Assembly (NCBI RefSeq): GCF_000284035.1
Contig: NC_016887.1
Span: 3,906,001-3,970,000 of the forward strand
Length of the DNA stretch: 64,000 nucleotides
Direction: 5' to 3'
Source of the DNA: Nocardia cyriacigeorgica GUH-2
GTDB lineage: Bacteria; Actinomycetota; Actinomycetes; Mycobacteriales; Mycobacteriaceae
A program made the position numbers and the translations under genes. Of the stretch, positions 55,912-64,000 are shown piece by piece. Position 1 is the stretch's first letter, and the number at the start of each line of letters is the position of its first letter. The notes below the pieces were generated by a model. That model was not told the origin of the DNA, did not search any database, and saw nothing but the letters and a program-made list of their open reading frames with translations.

Positions 55912-57102
55912 TCAGTGGTTCTTCCGGTGTCGTTTTCCGCTCGGCCGGGCTCCGGGCCGCGGCCCGGTGTCGCGGGTGCGCCGCGGCGTTTCGGCGGTGT
56001 CGCGACCACCGGCCGGTGCGGCGCGGCGGGCGCCCGCCCCGGCCTTGGCGCCCGCACCCGAGCGCTTGGCCAGCACCTTCTTGGTGTGCGCGGCCACCGG
56101 ACCGAAGCGTTCCTTGATCGAGACCAGCACCGGCACGGCGAAGAAGATCGACGAGTACGCGCCGACGATCATGCCGACCAGCTGCACCAGCGCCAGATCC
56201 TTCAGCGTGCCCACGCCGAGCAGCCACACCGCGATGACCAGCATGCCGATGATCGGCAGAATGCCGATGACGGTGGTGTTGATCGAGCGCATCAGGGTCT
56301 GGTTGGCGGCCAGGTTGGCCTGTTCGGCGTAGGTGCGCCGGGTCGTGTGCAGCACGCCGCGGGTGTTCTCTTCGACCTTGTCGAACACCACGACGTTGTC
56401 GTAGAGCACGAAGCCGAGGATGGTCAGCAGACCGATCACCGCGGCCGGGGTCACCTCGAAACCGACCAGCGAATAGATGCCCGCGGTGACGATGAGGTTG
56501 AAGAACAGCGAGGCGATCGCGGCGATGGACATATCGCGTTCGAAGCGGATCGCGATATAGATCATCGTCAGCACCACGAACACCAGCAGCGCGATCACCG
56601 CCTGCCGGGTGATCTGGCTACCCCAGGTCTCGCTGATCTCGGCGATGCTGATCGCGTTGCGCGTCACCTCGCCGTCGGCGTTCTTGGGCTGGAATTCGTC
56701 GAACAGCGCCGACTGCAACGCCGCGGTCTGTTCGGCGTTCAGCGTCTCCGAGCGGACCTGGATGGTCGCCGAAGCGCCGGAGCCGACCTTCTGCACCGTC
56801 ACCGGTTCGTGCCCGATGGTCTCGGTGTAGACGTCTTCGACCTGCTGGGTGGTGACGGTGTCACCGGCGGGCAGCTGGATGCGCGAACCACCGGCGAAGT
56901 CGATGCCGAGGGTGAACCCGCGCAAGCCGATGCTCAGGATCGACAGCAGCAGGAAGATCGCGCTCAGGGTGTAGAACAGCCGCCTGCGGCCGACGATCTC
57001 GAAGCCACCGGTGCCGGTGTAGAGGCGTTCGAAGAAGCTGTGCCGCGGGGCCGGCGCCCGGTTGGGGGCGTCGGGTTCCAGGGTCGGGCTCGAGGTGCTC
57101 AT
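55912..57102 (-). CDS. secF: Protein translocase subunit SecF
   Basis: SecF with SecD uses the proton gradient to pull exported proteins through SecYEG. The 396-residue protein has the SecF signature GIDFAGGSRIQL at about residue 66, six membrane helices and a C-terminal basic, disordered tail of about 60 residues. The ATG overlaps the secD stop by 4 bases. Confidence 0.95.
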   Translation of the reverse strand: MSTSSPTLEPDAPNRAPAPRHSFFERLYTGTGGFEIVGRRRLFYTLSAIFLLLSILSIGLRGFTLGIDFAGGSRIQLPAGDTVTTQQVEDVYTETIGHEPVTVQKVGSGASATIQVRSETLNAEQTAALQSALFDEFQPKNADGEVTRNAISIAEISETWGSQITRQAVIALLVFVVLTMIYIAIRFERDMSIAAIASLFFNLIVTAGIYSLVGFEVTPAAVIGLLTILGFVLYDNVVVFDKVEENTRGVLHTTRRTYAEQANLAANQTLMRSINTTVIGILPIIGMLVIAVWLLGVGTLKDLALVQLVGMIVGAYSSIFFAVPVLVSIKERFGPVAAHTKKVLAKRSGAGAKAGAGARRAAPAGGRDTAETPRRTRDTGPRPGARPSGKRHRKNH

Positions 57103-58859
57103 CGTGCGGTCTCCTTCACCAGCGCCGGTCCGCCGGCGCCGCGTTCCCTGGCAATCTGCTGGATCACACCGAGTCCGTTCACCGACGGCTTGGCCCAGTA
57201 CGGCGAGCGCGACGCCAGCATCATCAGCGGCGCGGTGACCAGGTAGAGCACGATGACGTCGAGCACGGTGGTGAGGCCGAGGGTGAAGGCGAAGCCCTTG
57301 ACCTGTCCGGCGGCCAGGATGTAGAGCACGACGGCGGCGATGAGGCTGACCGTCTTACCCGAGAGGTTGGTGCGCTGGGCGCGGGCCCAGCCGCGTGGCA
57401 CCGCGGACCGGAAGCTGCGACCCTCGCGCATCTCGTCCTTGATGCGTTCGAAGAACACCACGAACGAGTCGGCGGTCATACCGATACCGATGATCAGACC
57501 GGCGATACCGGCCAGGTCGAGGGTGAACCCGATCCAGCGGCCGAGCAGCACGATCAAGCCGTAGACGGCGACACCGGCGGCGACCAGCGACAACCCGGCC
57601 AGGAAGCCGAGCATGCGGTAGTAGAGCAGGCAGTACAGCAGCACCACGATCATGCCGATGGCGCCGGCGATAAGACCCGCGCGCAGCGACGACAGACCCA
57701 GCGTCGCGGAGACGGTCTCGGCTTCGGAGGTCTGGAACGACAGCGGCAGCGAACCGTACTTCAGGGTGTTGGCCAGTTCCTTGGCGCTGGAGGCGGTGAA
57801 GTTGCCCGAGATCTGGGTGCTGCCACCCTGCTGCGGGCCCTGCTGCACCACCGGCGCGCTGACGACCTGCGAGTCGAGCACGAACGCCACCCGCTTGTAG
57901 ACGTACTCACCGGTGAGGTCGGCCCACGCGTCGGAACCGCTGGACTTGAATTCCAGGGTGACCTCGTGGCGCGCCTGCTGCTGGTTGAGGCCGGAGGTCG
58001 CGTCCTTGATCTCCTGGCCGTCGATGCGGCTGGGGCCGAGCAGGTAGACCTCGCTGCCGTCGGTCGCACAGGTGACCAGCGGTTTGGTGGGATCGTCGTT
58101 ACCGGCCAGCGGGTCGGGCTTGCTGCAATCCATCGCCGCCATCGCGGCCTGCTGGGTCGCCGGATCCTCGCTCTGGCGCAGCGCCTTCGCGGCCGCGATC
58201 TCCTGCTGCGTGCGTTCCTGCGGCGTGAGATCGGCCTGGTCGGCGGGCGGCGCGGGTTCGGGCGACGGGCTCGGCTCGGTCGGTGCCTGAGCCGGGAAGA
58301 CCCGGTTCTGCGGTGCCGGAGCCTGACCGGTGGCCGGCGCGGGCGCGGTGCCGTTCGATTCGGGCGCGGTGCCGTCTGGTGCGGGTGCCGCGCCGGTCGG
58401 TGCGGGGGCCTGGCCCGGCGTGCCGGTGGCCGGCGGCTGGGTGCCCTGACCCGGCTGCGGCGCCGGGGCGCTACCCGGTGCGGGCGCGGCCTGCAAGACC
58501 GGCCGGATGTAGAGCTTGGCGGTGGTGGCCAGCGAACGCGCCTGCTGGCTGTCGTCGCCGGGCACGGTGATCACCAGATTGTCGCCGTCGATGACGACCT
58601 CGGAGCCCGAGACGCCGAGACCGTTGACGCGGTTCTCGATGATGCCCTGGGCCTGCTTCAGGCTGTCCTGGCTGGGCTTGCTGCCGTCGGGAGTGCGGGC
58701 GGTCAGCGTGACCCGGGTGCCACCCTGCAGGTCGATGCCGAGCTTCGGTGTCGGGGATTTGTCACCGGTGAAGAACACCAGCGCGTAGATCACGGCCAGT
58801 AGCGCGGCATAGACACCGAGCAACCGGAACGGATGCGCCGATCCCTGGGAAGGTGGCAC
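57099..58859 (-). CDS. secD: Protein translocase subunit SecD
   Basis: The partner of SecF in the export motor. The 586-residue protein has a first helix, GIDLQGGTRVTL near residue 43, the P1 periplasmic region and a C-terminal five-helix bundle containing GMTADSFVVFFERIKDE. A Pro/Ala/Gln-rich insertion (about residues 120-200) in the periplasmic region is typical of actinomycetes and probably disordered. It starts at GTG, about 110 bases after yajC. Confidence 0.95.
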   Translation of the reverse strand: MPPSQGSAHPFRLLGVYAALLAVIYALVFFTGDKSPTPKLGIDLQGGTRVTLTARTPDGSKPSQDSLKQAQGIIENRVNGLGVSGSEVVIDGDNLVITVPGDDSQQARSLATTAKLYIRPVLQAAPAPGSAPAPQPGQGTQPPATGTPGQAPAPTGAAPAPDGTAPESNGTAPAPATGQAPAPQNRVFPAQAPTEPSPSPEPAPPADQADLTPQERTQQEIAAAKALRQSEDPATQQAAMAAMDCSKPDPLAGNDDPTKPLVTCATDGSEVYLLGPSRIDGQEIKDATSGLNQQQARHEVTLEFKSSGSDAWADLTGEYVYKRVAFVLDSQVVSAPVVQQGPQQGGSTQISGNFTASSAKELANTLKYGSLPLSFQTSEAETVSATLGLSSLRAGLIAGAIGMIVVLLYCLLYYRMLGFLAGLSLVAAGVAVYGLIVLLGRWIGFTLDLAGIAGLIIGIGMTADSFVVFFERIKDEMREGRSFRSAVPRGWARAQRTNLSGKTVSLIAAVVLYILAAGQVKGFAFTLGLTTVLDVIVLYLVTAPLMMLASRSPYWAKPSVNGLGVIQQIARERGAGGPALVKETAR

Positions 58860-58968
58860 AGTTGGTCATCTCCTAGGCGGAAGTCGAGGTGGAACAGGCG
58901 GGCACACGCCGATGAGGCCGGGTGCCGTGCGGTTCACCGCGGTCGGCAGCCGGCGCATGAGCGGACGG

Positions 58969-59325
58969 TCAGTCCTTGGTCAGCCGGGTTTCGGTCTGCT
59001 CGGCGGTTTCCTCGGTGGTGGTACCGGGCGCCTCGTCGGCGTCGGTGTCACCAGTCGTCGCCTCGGCCTCGTCGTCGACGCGAACCTCGCGGATCGCCTG
59101 ACGCAGCCAGGTGGTGACGACCTCCTCGGCGATCTCGAGATCGACGGTCGTGTCATCGACCTCGACCACGGTGCCGTACAGACCCGACGTGGTGATCACC
59201 TGGTCGCCGACCTTCAGGCCGTCCTGCATGGCGGCGACCTTCTCGGCCTCCCGCTTCTGGCGGCGGACGCCGAGGAACATCGGCACGAGCAGGGCTACCA
59301 GCAGCAGCGGAAACAGCAGTTCCAT
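58969..59325 (-). CDS. yajC: Preprotein translocase accessory subunit YajC
   Basis: YajC associates with SecDF. The 118-residue protein has one N-terminal helix (LLFPLLLVALLVPMFL), the family motif around VGDQVITTSGLYGTVVEVDD, and an acidic Thr/Glu-rich tail of about 35 residues. It leads the yajC-secD-secF run. Confidence 0.93.
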   Translation of the reverse strand: MELLFPLLLVALLVPMFLGVRRQKREAEKVAAMQDGLKVGDQVITTSGLYGTVVEVDDTTVDLEIAEEVVTTWLRQAIREVRVDDEAEATTGDTDADEAPGTTTEETAEQTETRLTKD

Positions 59326-59509
59326 CGTCGAAGTCAGTCCCTAGTCTGTGGGTGGGAATGGACAGGTACTCACACAGTCTGCCAGTTCTGGTCACCGGCA
59401 CCGCACCCGCACACCCTCCGAAGGACGTGCGCGCCATCGGCCACCGTAGCGCGCGGCGGCGGGCCCCGCGACAGATTCGCCGGTCGCGGGACCCGCTCTC
59501 GGCCGAACC

Positions 59510-61000
59510 TCAGGCGCTGCGGCCGTAGACGTAATCGTCGAGCGGGAAGCTCACCGCTTCCCGATGCGCGTTGATGGTGCTGGTCGGGCGCAACAGGGCG
59601 GCTTCACCGTGCTGGTTGAAGTAGTAGCTGCGCGCGGTGGAGCAGCTGCCGCCGTAGAACACCGAATCGTCGAGCTTGCTGGTGACCCGGTCGAGGAACT
59701 CGGTGTTGGCGCGCTCGGTGACCTCGAAGGTGGTTTCGCCGCGCCGGAACAGTTCGCCGAACAGCCTGCCCATGTGCTTCATCTGCGCCTCGATGGTGGT
59801 GAAGTAGGACAGGCCGCTGTAGGAGTAGGGGCTGTTGAGGCTGAGGAAGTTGGGGAACTTGGGCACCGTGATGCCCTCGTAGGCCTGGAACCTGTTGTCG
59901 CGCCAGAACTTTCCGAGATTCACCCCGTCGCGGCCGATGATCTCGATGGCCGGGAAGTTCACATCCCACAGGTTGAAGCCGGTGGCCAGGATGAGGGTGT
60001 CGATCTCGGTCTTGTGGCCGTCGGCGGTGACGATGCCGTCGGGTTCGATGCGCTCGATCGAGTTCGTCTCCAGCCGCACATGCGGCTGGTTGAACGTCTT
60101 GAAGTAGTGGTTGGAGAAGGTGGGGCGCTTGCAGCCGAAGTCGTAGTCCGGCGTGAGCTGCTTGCGGATCTCGGGATCGCGGACCTGGGCGCGCAGGTGC
60201 GCCTTGGCCAGCAGCGCCGCACCCTTGTTCATCAGCTTGGCCTGCCGGAAGTGCAGCACACCGACCACCATCAGCGCCTCGAGCATGCTGGTGTTGACCA
60301 GGCGGGCGGCCTTCTGGGTGACCGGCGCGGCGGCGAACAGCTTCTGCACCGGCTCGGGAATCGGCGCGTCGACCTTGGGCACCACCCAGATCGGGGTGCG
60401 CTGGAAGACGGTCAGCTCGCGAACCTTCTTGGCCACCTCGGGTACCAGCTGCACGCCGGTGGCGCCGGTACCGATGACGGCGGCCTTGCGGTCGGTGAGA
60501 TCAATGGAGTCGTCCCAGGCCGTGGTGTGCAGAATCGTGCCCTCGAACGAGTCGATGCCCGGGAACGGCGGGGTGTAGGGCTGGGACAGGAAGCCGGTGG
60601 CCGCGAGCAGGTAGCGCGCGGTGAGCGTCTCACCGCCGGCGATGGAGACCACCCACTGCTGGTCTTCCTCGTCCCAGCGGGCGCCGTCGACGGTGGTGCC
60701 GAACCGCATCCGACGGCGCAGGCCGTATTTGCCGGCCACGTGTTCGGCGTACTTCTTCAGCTCCGCGCCCGGCGCGAACAGCCGTGACCAGTACGGATTG
60801 GGTTCGAAGGAGTACGAGTAGGTCACCGAGGCGATATCGACGGCCAGGCCCGGGTAGCGATTCACATGCCAGGTGCCGCCCAGATCGTCCTCCCGCTCCA
60901 GGATGACGAAATTACTCAGGCCGAGCCGGTCGAGCTCGATGCCCGCTCCCATTCCGCCGAAACCCGCACCGACCACGATCGCATCGAACTGAGGCGCCAC
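59510..61000 (-). CDS. Flavin-containing (Baeyer-Villiger-type) monooxygenase
   Basis: The 496-residue protein has an FAD loop GAGFGG (11-16), an NADP loop GTGATG (177-182) and between them FEGTILHTTAW (152-162), which fits the Baeyer-Villiger signature FxGxxxHxxxW. It would insert oxygen into ketones or oxidise heteroatoms; the substrate is unknown. GTG 61000 is chosen because GGAGG precedes it by 6 bases; the longer open frame to 61270 runs through the regulator gene. It is divergent from a TetR gene across a palindrome, so substrate-induced control is likely. Confidence 0.88.
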   Translation of the reverse strand: MAPQFDAIVVGAGFGGMGAGIELDRLGLSNFVILEREDDLGGTWHVNRYPGLAVDIASVTYSYSFEPNPYWSRLFAPGAELKKYAEHVAGKYGLRRRMRFGTTVDGARWDEEDQQWVVSIAGGETLTARYLLAATGFLSQPYTPPFPGIDSFEGTILHTTAWDDSIDLTDRKAAVIGTGATGVQLVPEVAKKVRELTVFQRTPIWVVPKVDAPIPEPVQKLFAAAPVTQKAARLVNTSMLEALMVVGVLHFRQAKLMNKGAALLAKAHLRAQVRDPEIRKQLTPDYDFGCKRPTFSNHYFKTFNQPHVRLETNSIERIEPDGIVTADGHKTEIDTLILATGFNLWDVNFPAIEIIGRDGVNLGKFWRDNRFQAYEGITVPKFPNFLSLNSPYSYSGLSYFTTIEAQMKHMGRLFGELFRRGETTFEVTERANTEFLDRVTSKLDDSVFYGGSCSTARSYYFNQHGEAALLRPTSTINAHREAVSFPLDDYVYGRSA

Positions 61001-61033
61001 GTCGAACCTCCTGCATTCTGAACCGACTCTCCG

Positions 61034-61051
61034 GGAATGACACATCATTCC
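61034..61051. promoter_or_regulatory. Palindromic TetR operator between the monooxygenase and its regulator
   Basis: GGAATGA-CACA-TCATTCC has perfect 7-base arms. It lies 34 bases before the monooxygenase start and 28 bases before GTG 61079 of the regulator, the classic position for a shared operator. Confidence 0.65.
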
Positions 61052-61078
61052 GTTTGTGACGACAGTATCATCGCAGGT

Positions 61079-61702
61079 GTGACGAAGCCATCCACGCGGG
61101 CCGAACGACGTAAGGCCGAACTGCGCCGAGAGATCATTGATACCGCCTTCGTGTGTTTTGCCGAGAAGGGCTATCACGCGACCGGGATCGCCGATATCGC
61201 CACGCACCTCGGGATCGGGCACGGCACCTTCTACCGGTACTTCAGCAATAAACGCGACATCATCGACCACGTCATCGACGATCTGGCGGCCCGCATCATC
61301 GAGGCGCTCGGCACCGAGAACGCCCCAGACGCGGCCACCAGCCTGGACGAATACCGCGAGCAGCTCGACCGCATCGGCACCGCGCTGACCCGCATCCTGA
61401 TCGAGGACCGCCGGGTGGCGCAGCTACTGCTGTTCCACGCCACCGGCATCGACGACGAGCTCACCGAGCGGTTGTACGGCCTGCTCGACACGGCCGACAT
61501 GCTGACCGCGGGCTATCTCGAGCACGGCGTCGAATTGGGTTATCTGCGGGAGGATCTCGACACCGTCAACACCGCGCGCGCGGTCACCGGCATGCTGATG
61601 GCCGGCGTCGTGCACGGCCTGCGCGAGATGGACGAGGCCGGTATCGCGGCATTGAACGAGGCGATCCGGCGGCTGCTGATCGAGGGCGTGCGCAAGCCCT
61701 GA
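61079..61702 (+). CDS. TetR-family transcriptional regulator
   Basis: The product has 207 residues from GTG 61079. Residues 10-55 form the helix-turn-helix (GIADIATHLGIGHGTFYRYFSNK) and the rest a helical ligand domain. ATG 61037 would add 14 residues but would place the palindrome inside the coding region; the later GTG is favoured. It probably represses itself and the divergent monooxygenase gene and responds to a small hydrophobic ligand, by analogy with similar pairs. Confidence 0.88.
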   Translation: MTKPSTRAERRKAELRREIIDTAFVCFAEKGYHATGIADIATHLGIGHGTFYRYFSNKRDIIDHVIDDLAARIIEALGTENAPDAATSLDEYREQLDRIGTALTRILIEDRRVAQLLLFHATGIDDELTERLYGLLDTADMLTAGYLEHGVELGYLREDLDTVNTARAVTGMLMAGVVHGLREMDEAGIAALNEAIRRLLIEGVRKP

Positions 61703-61763
61703 TCCGGGGTCCGCGCCCGAAAACTGGCCCGAAGCACGGTAATCCGGCAGAGCTCCTGTCACA

Positions 61764-62342
61764 ATGACGGCCGTGACTCCCGAGGATGTCGGACGGACGA
61801 CGTTCGCCTTGACCCCGCCCGGACTTCGCGGCTACCACACCGACGAGGTCGACGCATTCCTCGAGCTCGTCGCCGCCACCCTGGGCGGTAGCGGCGGGCT
61901 CACCGCCGACGATCTGCGCCAGGTCAGTTTCGGCGCCCCGCGCGGTGGCCGTCGCGGCTATCGCGCCGAACAGGTCGACGAGTTCCTCGACCGGGTACAT
62001 GCCGAACTCGAGTACCGGCAGCGTGGGGTGCGTCCGGTGCCCGCGGCGGCGCCGGGACCCGCGCCGGCGCGATTGCTGACGCCGGCGGATGTGCACCGGA
62101 TGCGGTTCACCCCCGCGCCGCTGGAACAGCGCGGATATCACATCGAGGAGGTGGACGCCTTTCTCGATCTGGTCGCGGCGACGCTGGCACACGACGGGCC
62201 GGGCAGCCTGACCGTCGACGATGTGCGTGCGGTGCGGTTCACGGTGGCGCGGCTGGGTGTGCGCGGTTATCAGCGCGATGAGGTGGATGCTTTCTTGGAT
62301 CTGGTGATCACGGCGTTGCAGCAGCCTGCCGGGCTGCGCTGA
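61764..62342 (+). CDS. Protein of four DivIVA-like motifs
   Basis: The 192-residue soluble protein contains four copies of a motif resembling RGY-x4-VD-x-FL, at about residues 22-36, 64-78, 123-137 and 167-181. The first, third and fourth are preceded by TPxDV- or DDV-type turns, as in the DivI1A domain. Normal DivIVA/Wag31 has one such motif and a long coiled coil, which is absent here. It may bind curved membrane or cell-pole partners in a multivalent way. It is 61 bases after the TetR gene and converges on ruvB. Confidence 0.75.
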   Translation: MTAVTPEDVGRTTFALTPPGLRGYHTDEVDAFLELVAATLGGSGGLTADDLRQVSFGAPRGGRRGYRAEQVDEFLDRVHAELEYRQRGVRPVPAAAPGPAPARLLTPADVHRMRFTPAPLEQRGYHIEEVDAFLDLVAATLAHDGPGSLTVDDVRAVRFTVARLGVRGYQRDEVDAFLDLVITALQQPAGLR

Positions 62343-62376
62343 GTCGTCCCGCCTGCTGTCCTTGCGCGGCTCGCTT

Positions 62377-63453
<1,077 letters not shown>

Positions 63454-63459
63454 GCGGGC

Positions 63460-64000
63460 CTACCGGTTCTTGCCGAGCAGGCCGAGTGCGGCCCGCAGGG
63501 CGACCGACGTGGTGGCGGCCGGATCGTCGGCCAGGACCGTGTCGACGGCGGATTCGGCCTGCTTGAGCGGGAATCCGAGCCCGGTCAGGGCTTCGACGAC
63601 CTGGTCGCGCACCGGCGTGACGACGGCGGCGGGCGTGCTGCCGGGCGGACCTGATTGCACCGGAACGAGATTCACCTTGTCGCGCAGTTCGACCACCATG
63701 CGTTCGGCGCCACGTTTGCCGATGCCGGGAACCCGGGTGAGCGCGGCGACATTGCTTTCGGCCAGCGCCTTGCGCAACGCCTCGGGTTCGAGCACTGCGA
63801 GCACGGCCATGGCCAGGCGGGGGCCGACGCCGGAGACGGTTTGCAGCAGGCCGAACAGGTCGCGGGCCTCGGTGTCGGCGAAGCCGTACAGCGTCATCGA
63901 GTCCTCGCGCACGATCATCGCCGTATACAGCCGGGCCTGTTCACCACGGGTGAGCCCGGACAAGGTGGCCGGGGTGGCGTTGAGCCGATAGCCGACGCCC
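63460..64000 (-). CDS. ruvA: Holliday junction binding protein RuvA (N-terminus outside the window)
   Basis: The visible part covers about 180 codons of RuvA, cut by the window's right edge. It starts within the OB-fold (GVGYRLNATPATL), continues with LYGFADTEARDLFGLLQTVSGVGP and the two helix-hairpin-helix motifs (VSGVGPRLA and VPGIGKRGAERM), and ends with the C-terminal domain that regulates RuvB (AATTSVALRAALGLLG). RuvA binds four-way junctions and loads RuvB. It is the first visible gene of the ruvAB unit. Confidence 0.95.
   Translation of the reverse strand, partial: GVGYRLNATPATLSGLTRGEQARLYTAMIVREDSMTLYGFADTEARDLFGLLQTVSGVGPRLAMAVLAVLEPEALRKALAESNVAALTRVPGIGKRGAERMVVELRDKVNLVPVQSGPPGSTPAAVVTPVRDQVVEALTGLGFPLKQAESAVDTVLADDPAATTSVALRAALGLLGKNR

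Noticed and set aside
59510..61270. 586-residue form of the monooxygenase
   Set aside because: The extra 90 codons run through the TetR gene and operator; GTG 61000 has a good ribosome binding site and the normal N-terminus.

Overview
The window is GC-rich DNA from a mycolic-acid actinomycete, most likely a Nocardia or close relative. The backbone follows the Mycobacterium tuberculosis order aroE-mltG-ruvX-alaS ... rarA ... aspS ... hisS-ppiB // relA // apt-(solute-binding lipoprotein)-secF-secD-yajC ... ruvB-ruvA. Codon use, GTG/TTG starts and Pro/Ala/Gly-rich low-complexity tails fit the same group. No rRNA, tRNA, integrase, insertion sequence or plasmid replication gene was recognised.

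Layout. 1-11.6 kb: end of a trpB-like gene, then aroE, mltG, ruvX, alaS and rarA on the minus strand, a Tat-exported PhoD-type phosphatase, an APH-fold kinase and a Pro-rich membrane protein. 11.7-16.7 kb: aspS, a YpfJ-type zinc peptidase and an orphan type VII (ESX) substrate-like pair. 16.9-26.3 kb: an epimerase with a KstR-like operator, a radical SAM protein, korAB, mdh, a small membrane protein, hisS and a membrane-anchored cyclophilin.

26.7-44.1 kb: a block placed between ppiB and relA, which are close neighbours in mycobacteria. Seventeen minus-strand genes, most overlapping or within a few bases of each other, encode an actinobacterial type IV secretion-like machine: a VirD4-type coupling ATPase, a VirB4-type ATPase, an SCO6880-family protein, a VirB6/TrbL-like membrane protein, a three-domain wall hydrolase, several NTF2-like/VirB8-like proteins, small two-helix membrane proteins and two ParA-like proteins lacking the P-loop lysine. 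A secreted serine hydrolase lies at the head. No relaxase or integrase is visible, so the block looks like a fixed secretion system, or the transfer half of an element whose DNA-processing genes are elsewhere.

44.3-54.1 kb: the relA-apt interval holds three type I-E-like CRISPR arrays (3, 10 and 12 clear repeats) with related leaders on their right side, implying leftward transcription. No cas gene is in the window. Between arrays lie a type VII-like hydrolase/lipoprotein cassette and an AAA ATPase fused to a PD-(D/E)XK nuclease-like domain. A solitary repeat of the same family lies inside the type IV operon at about 38.8 kb.

54.1-64.0 kb: conserved apt-lipoprotein-secF-secD-yajC, then a Baeyer-Villiger-type monooxygenase divergent from a TetR regulator with a shared palindrome, a protein built of four DivIVA-like motifs, ruvB and the incomplete ruvA.
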